From Planktothrix paucivesiculata PCC 9631 (GTDB lineage Bacteria > Cyanobacteriota > Cyanobacteriia > Cyanobacteriales > Microcoleaceae): a DNA stretch of 64,000 nt. The stretch lies in contig NZ_LR735021.1 in assembly GCF_900009265.2 (NCBI RefSeq), forward strand, positions 250,136 through 314,135, read 5' to 3'. The notes under the pieces were generated by a model that was given only the letters and a program-made list of their open reading frames with translations, had not been told where the DNA came from and did not search any database. Position numbers and translations under genes: made by a program. Shown in pieces: positions 27,960 through 37,579 of this stretch (its first letter is position 1; every line of letters starts with the position of its first letter).

Positions 27960-28607
27960 ATGACAAACTTAGCTGAAAAACTCAAAATTGGAACCCAACA
28001 ATCTCATAGTAATGCCGAACATACCGGATTTATGAGAAACTTTTTATCCGGGGGCATTAGTAGAGAATCTTTTTGTCAACTTTTGAGTAATTTATATTTT
28101 GTTTATAGCCAATTAGAAGCAGAATTACAAACCCATCAAACCCATCCCAATATTAGCAAAATTTATTTTTCCGAACTCAACCGAAAAGCCAATTTAGAGA
28201 AAGACTTAAACTTTTATTATGGAGAACATTGGCCAGATAATATCGCCGCTTCTCCCGCCGCCCAAGCTTATGTTTCCCGACTTCATGAACTTTCTACTAC
28301 CGAACCCACCTTATTAATTGCTCACTCCTATACTCGTTATATGGGTGATTTGTCGGGAGGACAAAGTTTAAAGAAAATCGTCCAATCTGTATTTCATTTA
28401 GAAGAACATCAAGGAATTTGTTTTTATGAATTTTATGAAATTCCCGATGTCAATGAATTTAAAAACCTCTATCGTCAAAGATTGAATGAATTAGTCCTAA
28501 CTGAAGAACTCCAAGATCAAATTGTCGCCGAAGCCAATAACGCTTTTGTTTTAAATATTCAAATGCTGCGAGATTTAGGAGAAGCTCCAACTCCAGCCGC
28601 CGTTTAA
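27960..28607 (+). CDS. ho: Heme oxygenase (low-oxygen type)
   Basis: 215 residues. Opens heme to biliverdin, the phycobilin precursor. The proximal histidine region is THSNAEHTGFMRNFLSG-like (QSHSNAEHTGFM), with the distal helix YTRYMGDLSGGQSLKK. Length is usual for cyanobacterial HO. Given acsF and hemN beside it, this is probably the second isozyme used under micro-oxic conditions; HO1 is not in the window. Confidence 0.93.
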   Translation: MTNLAEKLKIGTQQSHSNAEHTGFMRNFLSGGISRESFCQLLSNLYFVYSQLEAELQTHQTHPNISKIYFSELNRKANLEKDLNFYYGEHWPDNIAASPAAQAYVSRLHELSTTEPTLLIAHSYTRYMGDLSGGQSLKKIVQSVFHLEEHQGICFYEFYEIPDVNEFKNLYRQRLNELVLTEELQDQIVAEANNAFVLNIQMLRDLGEAPTPAAV

Positions 28608-28657
28608 TTTTGTGTATTTATTATCTACAATCATAACTCATTAGGGAGAACAAATCA

Positions 28658-30043
28658 ATGGTTTTTTCGGTTGCCAATGTGGCGTTTGATTTTGATTTAA
28701 TTGAAAAATACGGTAATGCAGTTCCTCGTTATACCAGTTATCCACCAGCTACGGAATTAAAAAATGAATTTACGCCCTTAGATTGGGAATTTGCCCTGAC
28801 TGAATCTAATCAACGCCAATCTCCCTTATCTCTCTATTTCCATATTCCTTTTTGCCAAACAGCTTGCTATTTCTGTGGCTGTAATGTAATTGTTTCTAAC
28901 AATAAAAATGCAGCTAAAACTTATATCGAATATTTGTCGAGAGAAATTGAATTCACTTCTAGTTTTATTGATACTCGACGGCTAGTTACCCAACTCCATT
29001 GGGGCGGTGGTACACCCAATTACTTATCATTAGAACAGGTTGATTATTTATGGGAAACCATTAATAAACAGTTTACTTTTGATGATAAAGCCGAAATTTC
29101 AATAGAAATTAATCCGCGATACGTCAATAAAAACTATATCTTGTTTCTCAAACAAATTGGGTTTAATCGGATTAGCTTTGGGATTCAAGACTTTAATCCC
29201 CAGGTGCAAGAAGCGGTTAATAGAGTCCAGCCAGAAGCTCTGTTATTTGATGTGATGGATTGGATTAAGGAAGCTGGGTTTGAAAGTGTGAATGTGGACT
29301 TAATTTATGGCTTACCCTATCAAACTTTATCCAGCTTCAAAGAAACCATTAAAAAGACCATTAAACTCGATCCCGATCGGATTGCTATTTTTAACTTTGC
29401 CTATGTTCCCTGGATGAAACCCGTCCAGAAAAATATTCCCGAATCTGCCTTACCCCAACCCCATGAAAAGTTAGAAATTTGGCAAATGTCCATCCAAGAA
29501 TTAACCGATAATGGCTATGTTTTTATTGGTATGGATCACTTTGCAAAACCTAATGATGAATTAGCGATCGCCCAACAAAATTCATCTTTAAAACGGAATT
29601 TTCAAGGGTATACAACCCAACCAGAAGCTGAATTGTATGGATTTGGCTTAACATCAATTAGTATGTTAGAAGATACCTATGCTCAAAATCATAAACGATT
29701 AAAAGAGTATTATCAAGCCATTGATCAAGGAATTTTACCTGTCAGTAAAGGGTTTAAATTAAGTAAAGATGATATAATTAGACGAGATGTAATTATGCAA
29801 ATTATGTCTAGTTTTTACTTAGATAAATCTCAAATTGAAGCTAAATATCATCTGGATTTTGATACCTACTTTGGCCAGGAATTAATCGCCATGCGTCCCT
29901 TAATTGCCGATGGTTTAGTTCAGTCCAGTTATGATTTCATTGTGGTGACAAACCTAGGCAGACTTTTAGTTAGAAATATTGCCTTTTTATTTGATACCCA
30001 TACTCTAGCCCAACAGGAACAAAGATTATCAAGGGCGATTTAA
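28658..30043 (+). CDS. hemN: Oxygen-independent coproporphyrinogen III oxidase
   Basis: 461-residue radical SAM enzyme converting coproporphyrinogen III to protoporphyrinogen IX without oxygen. The cluster motif is CQTACYFCGCNV (CxxxCxxC plus the extra C of true HemN). Also YTSYPPATE, LHWGGGTPNYL, RISFGIQDFNPQVQEAVNRVQP and GLPYQT. 50 bp after ho, with a clean terminator behind it. Confidence 0.97.
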   Translation: MVFSVANVAFDFDLIEKYGNAVPRYTSYPPATELKNEFTPLDWEFALTESNQRQSPLSLYFHIPFCQTACYFCGCNVIVSNNKNAAKTYIEYLSREIEFTSSFIDTRRLVTQLHWGGGTPNYLSLEQVDYLWETINKQFTFDDKAEISIEINPRYVNKNYILFLKQIGFNRISFGIQDFNPQVQEAVNRVQPEALLFDVMDWIKEAGFESVNVDLIYGLPYQTLSSFKETIKKTIKLDPDRIAIFNFAYVPWMKPVQKNIPESALPQPHEKLEIWQMSIQELTDNGYVFIGMDHFAKPNDELAIAQQNSSLKRNFQGYTTQPEAELYGFGLTSISMLEDTYAQNHKRLKEYYQAIDQGILPVSKGFKLSKDDIIRRDVIMQIMSSFYLDKSQIEAKYHLDFDTYFGQELIAMRPLIADGLVQSSYDFIVVTNLGRLLVRNIAFLFDTHTLAQQEQRLSRAI

Positions 30044-30067
30044 TTGCTAGATTGTCCAGAATCCGGT

Positions 30068-30095
30068 AAGGTGGGTTATGCCCACCTTTATTTTT
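30068..30095 (+). terminator. Intrinsic terminator after hemN
   Basis: Stem AAGGTGGG/CCCACCTT with loop TTATG, followed by TATTTTT. It lies 25 bp after hemN and 18 bp before hemJ, so ho-hemN is probably a separate unit or hemJ is transcribed by read-through. Confidence 0.85.
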
Positions 30096-30112
30096 AGGTT
30101 TTGATTGGCTCT

Positions 30113-30673
30113 ATGACTTATTTTTGGTTTAAATCCTTTCATATCATCGGAATGGTTGTCTGGTTTGCGGGTTTATTTTATCTAGTCAGATTATTTGTTT
30201 ATCACGCGGAAGCCGAAGACAAACCCGAACCCGCCCGCAGCATTTTAAAAGAACAATATGAATTGATGGAAAAGCGTCTTTATGGGATTATCACAACCCC
30301 AGGAATGGTGGTGACAGTGGTAATGGCGATAGCTCTTTTAATCACAGAACCGAGTCTTTTAAAAGATATGTGGCTGCATATTAAATTAGGATTAGTTGTA
30401 GTTTTAGTCGCCTATCATTTTTATTGTGGTCGAATCATGCGACAATTAGCCACGAATAAAATTATGTTCACCAGTCAACAATTTCGCAGTTTAAATGAAG
30501 TGCCAACGGTACTTTTATTGGTGATTGTTTTACTAGCCGTATTCAAAAATAGTTTACCCATAAATACAGCCGTTGCTGTCACGGGTAGTTTTATTGTAGG
30601 GATGATTGTTTTCTTTCAACTCTATGCCCTACATCGACAAAAAAATCCTCAGCCAGCTATTAGTCAGCAATAG
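30113..30673 (+). CDS. hemJ: Protoporphyrinogen oxidase HemJ
   Basis: 186 residues from the ATG at 30113. Membrane protein with the conserved FKSFHIIGMVVWFAGLFYLVRLFVYH segment, EKRLYGIITTPGMV, LHIKLGLV..YH and SLNEVPTVLLLVIVLLAVF, and four to five helices. HemJ is the cyanobacterial enzyme oxidising protoporphyrinogen IX to protoporphyrin IX, the step after HemN, so the order fits the pathway. Confidence 0.93.
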   Translation: MTYFWFKSFHIIGMVVWFAGLFYLVRLFVYHAEAEDKPEPARSILKEQYELMEKRLYGIITTPGMVVTVVMAIALLITEPSLLKDMWLHIKLGLVVVLVAYHFYCGRIMRQLATNKIMFTSQQFRSLNEVPTVLLLVIVLLAVFKNSLPINTAVAVTGSFIVGMIVFFQLYALHRQKNPQPAISQQ

Positions 30674-30693
30674 AATATTAACAGAATTTTTAT

Positions 30694-30734
30694 CAAAGAA
30701 CCACAGGGGATTTAATTGTGGTTCTTTGATTTTT
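30694..30734 (+). terminator. Intrinsic terminator after hemJ
   Basis: 12-bp arms CAAAGAACCACA and TGTGGTTCTTTG with an 11-base loop, followed by A and TTTTT. Ends hemJ transcription before bciB. Confidence 0.88.
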
Positions 30735-30860
30735 GAGTTTCCAGACTGATATTGATGGAGTCAGGGTTTAATCAGAGAGCTAAATCGGTAATTGTTGCCT
30801 GATTAAAATGGTAAAATCTCCACATCACTCTCATCTGCTGATAACAGAACCCAATTATCA

Positions 30861-32066
30861 ATGACTTCACTACAAAAACCAGCCCAACATCTCAAAGCCA
30901 AGGGTATGAAACCCGGAAGTCGTCGCCCGGCTAAAGAACTCTGTAGCGAGTGCGGTCTGTGCGACACCTATTATATTCACTATGTTAAAGAAGCCTGTGC
31001 GTTTCTCAATCAACAAATCGCTGAATTAGAAACAGAAGCCCACGGACGCCGCCGCAATTTAGAAAACTGGGATGATGTCTATTTTGGGGTGCATCAAGAT
31101 ATGATGCAAGCTCGAAAAAAAGAACCTATTGAGGGCGCTCAATGGACGGGAATTGTTAGTACCATTGCTATTGAAATGCTCAACCGGGGTTTAGTGGAAG
31201 GTGTGGTTTGTGTTCAGAATAGCAAAGAAGACCGTTTTCAACCTCAACCCATTATTGCAAGAACCCCAGAAGAAATTTTAGCAGCAAAAGTTAATAAACC
31301 TACCTTATCCCCGAATTTATCGGTATTAGAACAAATCGAACAGTCTAAAATGAAGCGGCTGTTAGTGATTGGGGTTGGCTGTCAAATCCAAGCATTAAGG
31401 GCAGTTGAGAAGGAATTAGGATTAGAAAAACTCTATGTTTTGGGAACCCCCTGCGTTGATAATGTCACCAGAGCAGGTTTGCAAAAATTCTTAGAAACCA
31501 CCAGTAAATCCCCCGATACTGTGGTTTATTATGAATTTATGCAGGATTTTCGAGTTCACTTTAAACATGAGGATGGCTCTACTGAAACCGTGCCATTTTT
31601 TGGGTTAAATACTAAGGAATTAAAGGATATTTTTGCCCCCTCTTGTTTGAGTTGTTTTGATTATGTTAACTCTTTGGCGGATTTAGTTGTGGGATATATG
31701 GGGGCAACTTTTGGCTGGCAATGGATTGTCGTTAGAAATCAAACCGGACAGGAAATGTTAGACTTAGTGGGAGATTTAATTGACACCCAACCTGTAATAG
31801 CCCAAGGAAATCGGAAACCCGCCGTGCAGCAGAGTATTCCCGCCTATGATAAAGCCGTTACCTTACCGATGTGGGCAGCAAAATTAATGGGTGTGGTGAT
31901 TGATAAAATCGGCCCCAGGGGGTTAGAATATGCCCGATTTTCCATAGATTCTCACTTTACTCGGAATTATTTGTATGTTAAACGGAATCATCCTGAGAAG
32001 TTAGAGGCTCACGTTCCTGATTTTGCCAAGCAAATTGTCGAACAATATAATCTTCCTAATTCTTAA
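30861..32066 (+). CDS. bciB: Ferredoxin-dependent divinyl (proto)chlorophyllide 8-vinyl reductase
   Basis: 401 residues of the F420-hydrogenase/dehydrogenase beta-subunit family. Early cluster cysteines CSECGLCDTYYIHYVKEAC, later GVGCQIQALRAVEKELGL, GTPCVDN and FAPSCLSCFDYVNSLADLVVGYMG. This is the cyanobacterial BciB type, which reduces the 8-vinyl group; the related 7-hydroxymethyl-chlorophyll reductase is the alternative. It completes the chlorophyll-branch genes gathered here. Confidence 0.9.
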   Translation: MTSLQKPAQHLKAKGMKPGSRRPAKELCSECGLCDTYYIHYVKEACAFLNQQIAELETEAHGRRRNLENWDDVYFGVHQDMMQARKKEPIEGAQWTGIVSTIAIEMLNRGLVEGVVCVQNSKEDRFQPQPIIARTPEEILAAKVNKPTLSPNLSVLEQIEQSKMKRLLVIGVGCQIQALRAVEKELGLEKLYVLGTPCVDNVTRAGLQKFLETTSKSPDTVVYYEFMQDFRVHFKHEDGSTETVPFFGLNTKELKDIFAPSCLSCFDYVNSLADLVVGYMGATFGWQWIVVRNQTGQEMLDLVGDLIDTQPVIAQGNRKPAVQQSIPAYDKAVTLPMWAAKLMGVVIDKIGPRGLEYARFSIDSHFTRNYLYVKRNHPEKLEAHVPDFAKQIVEQYNLPNS

Positions 32067-32068
32067 GG

Positions 32069-32117
32069 GAATTACGAATTACGAATTACGAATTACGAAT
32101 TACGAATTACGAATTAC
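32069..32117. repeat. Heptad tandem array GAATTAC, 7 units
   Basis: Seven perfect 7-bp units starting two bases after the bciB stop codon. The same unit recurs at 43590. Confidence 0.92.
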
Positions 32118-32259
32118 GACGAATAGGGAATAGAACAGAAAAACAAAAACCCCGCGTTGGTTACTGAGTGCTAATGCGGGGCATAATAAACATAATAAAT
32201 TAGTATTGAGTTGGTTGTGGATATTTACACCCTTAGAACTAAATAGAGTGTTTTGGTAT

Positions 32260-32466
32260 TTATCCAGCATTTTTGACCAATTTAGCACCGATAACGGGGA
32301 CTGATAAAATCAGTAACACTAACCAATGTGCTAAGGCTAAACTGACCACCAAACTGATAGCAGCAACTCCTCTAGCCATGACTTGAACGATTTCTTCGTT
32401 GGTACTCAGACTGAACAAGATTGCAAAAACGGAAACTGCTAAAGAAAATAAAGAAGGTACTAACAT
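32260..32466 (-). CDS. Small two-helix membrane protein under a glutamine riboswitch
   Basis: 68 residues from the ATG at 32466 (GTG 32469 directly before it is an alternative). Two hydrophobic segments: LFSLAVSVFAILFSLS near the N-terminus and AISLVVSLALAHWLVLLILSVPVI in the second half, joined by the polar loop TNEEIVQVMARG. AAGGG lies nine bases before the ATG. It sits 34 bases downstream of a type I/II glutamine aptamer, so it should respond to nitrogen status. I do not recognise the family; it is not a GifB-type glutamine synthetase inactivating factor, which is soluble. Confidence 0.75.
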   Translation of the reverse strand: MLVPSLFSLAVSVFAILFSLSTNEEIVQVMARGVAAISLVVSLALAHWLVLLILSVPVIGAKLVKNAG

Positions 32467-32500
32467 CACAACAAACCCTTAATTTCAGGTGAAACGGTGT

Positions 32501-32590
32501 TGTGCGTTCCTTCGGGAAAATTCCCTACTTCCGTCTTCCTCAAACGCCAGAACGCATCCCTCTTGATTGAGCATTTGGGGGAGATGAACG
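32501..32590 (-). promoter_or_regulatory. Glutamine riboswitch (glnA / Downstream-peptide type)
   Basis: On the minus strand the 5' part CGTTCATCTC pairs through CGTTC with GAACG of GGAACGCA (P1). Between them are the conserved GACGGAAGTAGG core, a P3 hairpin GGGAA/TTCCC and the GAAGGAACGC 3' core; P2 is formed by AAATGC/GCGTTT and CCTC/GAGG-type pairs. Right after P1, CACAACA (32498-32504) can pair perfectly with TGTTGTG (32467-32473) touching the start codon, a likely translational switch. Confidence 0.88.
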
Positions 32591-32699
32591 GTTAAGATTG
32601 ATTTTTGTTATCAAGATTATAACATATTTAAGAAAAAAGTATATCGTTTTGTGCCTGCGTCGTTGTTGCGATGCGGCGCAATCTTCTCAAATACAGACA

Positions 32700-32721
32700 G
32701 AGACGCGCCGTGGCACGTCTC
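32700..32721. repeat. GAGACG palindromic repeat, copy 2
   Basis: Identical to the copy at 10279-10300 and located 28 bp from the typA stop codon, on the downstream side of that gene. Confidence 0.85.
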
Positions 32722-32748
32722 TACATTTTTCGAGGGGTTAACAAAAAG

Positions 32749-34539
32749 TTAACGTTTGACTAACTTCTTACTAACTTTGCGTAAACGAATAGATAGGGGA
32801 GTCACTTCCACCAATTCATCATGGCCAATATATTCCAACGCCCGTTCCAAACTCATCTCCACAGGCGCTTGTAACTGCACCAGTTCATCTCCGGTGGCCG
32901 CCCGATGGTTGGTTAACTGTTTGGTTTTGCAGACATTGAGTTCCAAATCTTGGGGACGGTTGTTTTCGCCCACAATCATACCTCTGTACACCTTAGTCCC
33001 GGGCGTAATAAAAAATACCCCTCGGTCTTCAGCGTTTTTCATCGCATAGAAGGTACTCACCCCTTCCTCAAAGGAAATTAACACCCCATTCCGACGGGCT
33101 TCAATATCTCCAGATAGGGCGCGATATTCCAGGAAACTATGGTTCATAATTCCTTCCCCGCGAGTCATCCGCATGAATTCCCCTCGGAACCCAATTAAAC
33201 CCCGGGCAGGCACAACAAAATCTAACTGAGTCCGGCCATTACCACCAACCAACATATCCTGCATTTCTGCCCGCCGTTGGCCCAAGCGTTCAATACAGCT
33301 ACCCACGCCATCTTCAGGCACATCTAAAACTAGATATTCAAAGGGTTCATAGGGTTGACTATTGACTTCGCGGTAAATTACCTGGGGTTGGGATACCTGG
33401 AATTCGTACCCTTCCCGACGCATATTTTCAATTAAAATCCCCAGGTGCAGTTCCCCCCGTCCCGATACCAAGAACTTATCCGGGGAGTCGGTTTCTTCCA
33501 CCCGCAGGGCCACGTTAGTTTCCAATTCTCGCATTAGGCGGTCGCGCACTTGCCGCGATGTCACCAACTTTCCTTCCTGTCCGGCGAAGGGCGAGTCATT
33601 CACCGAGAAGGTCATTTGTAACGTCGGTTCATCGACTTTAATTAACGGTAAGGCTTGGGGGTCGTTGGGACAAGTAATAGTTTCCCCAATATTGGCATCG
33701 GCAAACCCGGCGACGGCGACAATATTTCCCGCCGATGCTTCTTGCAGTTCAATTCGTTTTAAGCCTTCAAATCCCATTAATTTAGAGATTTTGCTTTTAA
33801 CAATACTGCCATCTTCCTTAATTAAGGAGGCGAGTTGTCCAGCTTTAATCACGCCATTATGGATTTTTCCAATCACAATTCGCCCGACATATTCAGAATA
33901 ATCCAGGGTTGTGACTTGCATTTGCAAGGATTTTTCCGGGTTTCCGACTGGGGGCGGAACATATTCCAGGATAAACTCAAACATCGGCTGCATATCCGAG
34001 CTTTCATCCTCTAGGGTGCGTTTGGCAAAGCCACCTAAACCGGATGCAAATAGATAGGGGAATTCGCATTGGTCATCATCAGCACCGAGTTCTAAGAATA
34101 AATCTAAGACTTTATCAACGGCGGTGTGGGGGCTGGCGCGATGACGGTCGATTTTGTTAATTACAACAATCGGGCGCAGTCCTTTTTCCAAGGCTTTTTT
34201 CAGTACGAAGCGGGTTTGAGGCATGGGCCCCTCGTTGGCATCGACGATTAAAATACAACCGTCCACCATTCCTAATACCCGTTCGACTTCGCCCCCAAAG
34301 TCGGCGTGACCCGGGGTATCGATAATATTAATAACGGTCTCTTTATAGCGAACTGCGGTATTTTTAGATAGGATCGTGATCCCACGTTCCCGTTCAATAT
34401 CATTAGAGTCCATAACGCAATCTGGAACCTCTTCCCCTTCACGGAAAATGCCAGATTGTCTGAGAAGTGCGTCCACAAGGGTCGTTTTGCCGTGATCGAC
34501 GTGGGCAATAATTGCTACGTTGCGAATGGGGAGAGACAT
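32749..34539 (-). CDS. typA: Ribosome-associated GTPase TypA/BipA
   Basis: 596 residues, translation-factor GTPase of the EF-G/LepA class, involved in ribosome assembly and stress adaptation. G1 is [10 protein letters not shown]2 region RERGITI, G3 [16 protein letters not shown]4 NKID; then a domain II beta barrel and the TypA-specific C-terminal domain. Usual length, alone in its unit. Confidence 0.97.
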   Translation of the reverse strand: MSLPIRNVAIIAHVDHGKTTLVDALLRQSGIFREGEEVPDCVMDSNDIERERGITILSKNTAVRYKETVINIIDTPGHADFGGEVERVLGMVDGCILIVDANEGPMPQTRFVLKKALEKGLRPIVVINKIDRHRASPHTAVDKVLDLFLELGADDDQCEFPYLFASGLGGFAKRTLEDESSDMQPMFEFILEYVPPPVGNPEKSLQMQVTTLDYSEYVGRIVIGKIHNGVIKAGQLASLIKEDGSIVKSKISKLMGFEGLKRIELQEASAGNIVAVAGFADANIGETITCPNDPQALPLIKVDEPTLQMTFSVNDSPFAGQEGKLVTSRQVRDRLMRELETNVALRVEETDSPDKFLVSGRGELHLGILIENMRREGYEFQVSQPQVIYREVNSQPYEPFEYLVLDVPEDGVGSCIERLGQRRAEMQDMLVGGNGRTQLDFVVPARGLIGFRGEFMRMTRGEGIMNHSFLEYRALSGDIEARRNGVLISFEEGVSTFYAMKNAEDRGVFFITPGTKVYRGMIVGENNRPQDLELNVCKTKQLTNHRAATGDELVQLQAPVEMSLERALEYIGHDELVEVTPLSIRLRKVSKKLVKR

Positions 34540-34738
34540 AAGTTAGGTCTAAGTAAGCTGAATTTTTGGAAAAGTGTCAATATTGTTCCAATCTATTAAT
34601 AATTGTAACGCATCTGCGATCGCATTGGTCATATTTTTATGGAATCAGTCACAAAATCTAGCCCTCAGCCCGGATACCCGCCACAGAATTAAGGAAAGAA
34701 TAATAAAAATGTTAACGTTTAGAGAGTTATTATTAATT
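34540..34738. other. Upstream region of typA without genes
   Basis: About 200 bases, followed by the MITE at 34739 and then 58 bases to the binding-protein gene. An open frame at 34574-34777 has no protein-like composition and runs into the MITE. Nothing else seen. Confidence 0.5.
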
Positions 34739-34857
34739 TATAGCAATCCTAATTCGAGTTGTGTTCAAAATTCCTGAGCCAAACGGAACACCAGTTAATA
34801 CTTGTGGTTGTTTCATATCAGTATTAAAATGTTACAACCTCGGCGCGGGTTGGTATA
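34739..34857. mobile_element. MITE-like element, copy 1
   Basis: 119 bp with the left end TATAGCAATCC and the right end GGGTTGGTATA (imperfect inverted repeat). Its interior shares long blocks with the copy at 47107-47258: GAGTTGTGTTCAAAATT, AGTATTAAAATGTTACAACC and TCGGCGCGG. It lies just upstream of the binding-protein gene and may supply promoter sequence. Confidence 0.75.
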
Positions 34858-34915
34858 CATATAATAGCCGTGAATTAAATCTTGATCAATTCGGTTCAAT
34901 GAGGATCAAAAAAGC

Positions 34916-35932
34916 ATGAAAAAGCGCCAAACTTTAATTTATTTTTGCCTAGTTTTAATCAGTTTATTTTTAGTAGCAAGCTGTCAATTCTTACAGCCAA
35001 AGTTAGAAACAGAAACTCCTGCTTCTACTGTGCGCCTAGGGTTTAGTAATTGGCCGGGATGTGCCGTTTGGCAAATTGCTGCCGAGCAAGGTATTTTTGA
35101 GAAGAATAATCTGGATGTTGATTTACAATTTTCTGATTACACCACGGGATTCAATAACTTTGCCTCGGGTCAATTAGATGCAAATTGCCATACTTTATAT
35201 GATACAATTTATTTACTGGGGACAGATTCACAAGTTGATCAAGTGATTGTAGCTTTAACAGATTGGTCTACGGGAGGGGATCAAATTGTTGTTGCACCAG
35301 GAATTAATAATATTCGGGAATTAAAAGGCAAAAAAGTTGCTTTTGAATCGGGATCTGTTGGCAATTTTATGCTGCTGCTGGCTTTAGAAAAATATGGATT
35401 AAAGCTATCGGATATTCAAGCGGTTAATCAGGATTTAATTACTAATCTCGCCCTTTTTATGGAAGGAGAAGTAGATGCTGTTATCACCTATATTCCTTTT
35501 GTTAAGGAAGCTATGAATCGTCCTGGAAGTCAAATTATATTAACCTCGAAAGATTTCCCAGGAGCGATTTCCGATCATATAGTAGTAACTCGTAAATTTC
35601 TGGAAACCAATCCTCAAGTCGTACAATCTCTAGTTAATAGTTGGTTTGATACCGTTGAATTTATGCAGACAAATCCAGACCTATCTCGTCAAATTATTGC
35701 TTATACTTCTGGGTTAACAATTCAAGACTTAAAAAAATATGAATCCCAAATTCCCATCAAAGGATTATCGGAAAATTTAACCGCTTTTGAAAGAGCAGAA
35801 ACCTTGACATCCTTACCCTATGCGGCGGAACAAATTTATCAGTTTTTGCAAAAAAATAAATGGATTAACAAATCTGTCAATATAGAACAAATTTTAGATC
35901 CTAGTTTTATTCGTAACAGTAGCAAAAATTAG
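34916..35932 (+). CDS. Periplasmic substrate-binding lipoprotein (NrtA/SsuA/NMT1-like)
   Basis: 338 residues. Signal with lipobox LVASC-Q. The mature protein has the type II binding fold of nitrate/sulfonate/thiamine-precursor receptors: VRLGFSNWPGCAVWQIAAEQGIF, LDANCHTLYDTIYL, INNIRELKGKKVAFESGSVGNFMLLLAL and GEVDAVITYIPF. No permease or ATPase follows; instead a chemoreceptor gene begins 22 bp downstream, so the protein may be a sensor partner rather than part of a transporter. Confidence 0.85.
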   Translation: MKKRQTLIYFCLVLISLFLVASCQFLQPKLETETPASTVRLGFSNWPGCAVWQIAAEQGIFEKNNLDVDLQFSDYTTGFNNFASGQLDANCHTLYDTIYLLGTDSQVDQVIVALTDWSTGGDQIVVAPGINNIRELKGKKVAFESGSVGNFMLLLALEKYGLKLSDIQAVNQDLITNLALFMEGEVDAVITYIPFVKEAMNRPGSQIILTSKDFPGAISDHIVVTRKFLETNPQVVQSLVNSWFDTVEFMQTNPDLSRQIIAYTSGLTIQDLKKYESQIPIKGLSENLTAFERAETLTSLPYAAEQIYQFLQKNKWINKSVNIEQILDPSFIRNSSKN

Positions 35933-35954
35933 CCGAATTTAAGGAAAATTGATC

Positions 35955-37559
35955 ATGAAAACAATAATTAATTTTTTCAAGCAAGGTGAATTACAATTTA
36001 AAATGATTAATGCCTTTATTCTCATGGGATTAATTACATTTATTGTGGCTTTCTTAGGATGGCAAACTACATTAAATTTAAGCACTGAACTCAATGAAAT
36101 TAGCGTAGTCAGATTACCCTCAATTTTAAGTTTAGCAAAGATTGATCAAGGAGTGAGAAATATTGATTCTAAACAATCCTGCCTTTTAAATAATTGTATA
36201 GCAGGTGAAAAGAAAGAAATTGCCATTGCCCAAATCCAGGAAAACTTTAATTTAATCAGAACCGGTTTTTCCGAGTATGAAATATTGCCTCGGACGGAAA
36301 AAGAAGATCAACTATGGCAGCAATTTAAGTTAAGATGGCAACAATGGGAAAAACAGCATAAAAATTTTATGAATCTTTATGATGAATTTCAAGAAGTTGG
36401 CATTGTATACCCCTATAAAACCCAAATTAAATTATGGAAAACAGGTCAACAGAACTCTCCAGAAATGCAAATAGCCCGCCAAGGATCTCTACTTTTAGCA
36501 AAATTAAATATTCAAGATAGCTCGATTAATCAACCCATTTTATACGCCACATCTCAAAGTTTAGCAAAAGTGATTAAAGAGAATCAAAATATAGCAGAAT
36601 TGGCTAAGGAGCAAGCAGATAAAACCATTCAGGTCAGCAAAAATTTTACGGTTTTAGCAATGATATTTGGGCCTTTAATAGCCATATTTTTAGGTATTAT
36701 TTTAAGTATAGCGATCGCCCGTCCCATTAGTCAAAGTCTCAAAGGATTAGTTAATACCGTTGTCAATTCTTCCACCGAAATAGCAGCAACGGTTGAAGAA
36801 CAGGAAAGAATTGTAGCTTTACAAGCAGCATCCGTCAATCAAACCACAACCACAATGGATGAATTAGGTCAAACTTCTCGTCAAGCAACCCAACAAGCTG
36901 AAACCGCAGCTAAAATTGCTAAACAAGTCTTGAATTTATCTCAGGACGGGGCGAACGCCGTTTCTAAAACCATGTCAGGGATGGTAACTTTAGACCAAAA
37001 AGTGGGTGAAATTTCTCGCCAAATTATGACATTGAATGAACAAGCCCAACAAATTAATAGTATTAGTAACTTAGTCAGTGATATTGCCAATCAAACTAAT
37101 ATGTTAGCCCTAAATGCTTCAATTGAAGCTGTTAGAGCCGGACAGCATGGTTTAGGGTTTAATGTTGTGGCTTTAGAAATTCGTAAACTCGCCGACGAAA
37201 CCCATAAATCTGCTCAAAAAATCAATCAATTAATTGATCAAATTGAAAAAGCACTTAAAGGTACAGTGATCGCGGCGGTCGATGGCAAACATACCGTCCA
37301 GCAAAACTTAAAAATCGCTGAAGACACTACGGCAATTTTCAGCAAAGTTACCGTAGCAATTGATCAAGTTTCCGTGAGTTCCCAACAGATTTATTTAACT
37401 TCAAAGCAACAAGTTCTCGCCATTGAAGAAGTGATCTCAGCCATGAATTCTATCAATAATGGCGCTCAACAAACCGTGATTGGAATTAGCCAAACTAAAT
37501 TAGAAACCCAACAGTTAAAAAATGCAGCCCATAATCTAAAAATATTAGGGGTAGGTTAA
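35955..37559 (+). CDS. Methyl-accepting chemotaxis protein
   Basis: 534 aa from the ATG at 35955. TM1 at about 16-40, a periplasmic four-helix-type sensor region of about 190 residues with a Cys pair in [19 protein letters not shown]2 ([25 protein letters not shown]), a short HAMP-like stretch and a long signalling coiled coil. The hairpin tip [42 protein letters not shown] binds CheA/CheW in this family. It likely controls type IV pilus phototaxis/chemotaxis, with the upstream binding protein as ligand receptor. Confidence 0.92.
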   Translation: MKTIINFFKQGELQFKMINAFILMGLITFIVAFLGWQTTLNLSTELNEISVVRLPSILSLAKIDQGVRNIDSKQSCLLNNCIAGEKKEIAIAQIQENFNLIRTGFSEYEILPRTEKEDQLWQQFKLRWQQWEKQHKNFMNLYDEFQEVGIVYPYKTQIKLWKTGQQNSPEMQIARQGSLLLAKLNIQDSSINQPILYATSQSLAKVIKENQNIAELAKEQADKTIQVSKNFTVLAMIFGPLIAIFLGIILSIAIARPISQSLKGLVNTVVNSSTEIAATVEEQERIVALQAASVNQTTTTMDELGQTSRQATQQAETAAKIAKQVLNLSQDGANAVSKTMSGMVTLDQKVGEISRQIMTLNEQAQQINSISNLVSDIANQTNMLALNASIEAVRAGQHGLGFNVVALEIRKLADETHKSAQKINQLIDQIEKALKGTVIAAVDGKHTVQQNLKIAEDTTAIFSKVTVAIDQVSVSSQQIYLTSKQQVLAIEEVISAMNSINNGAQQTVIGISQTKLETQQLKNAAHNLKILGVG

Positions 37560-37579
37560 TGCCGGATTTCTGGATTAAA

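Noticed and set aside
32100..32288. 62-codon minus-strand frame after bciB
   Set aside because: Overlaps heptads and the end of the riboswitch-controlled gene; no supporting features.
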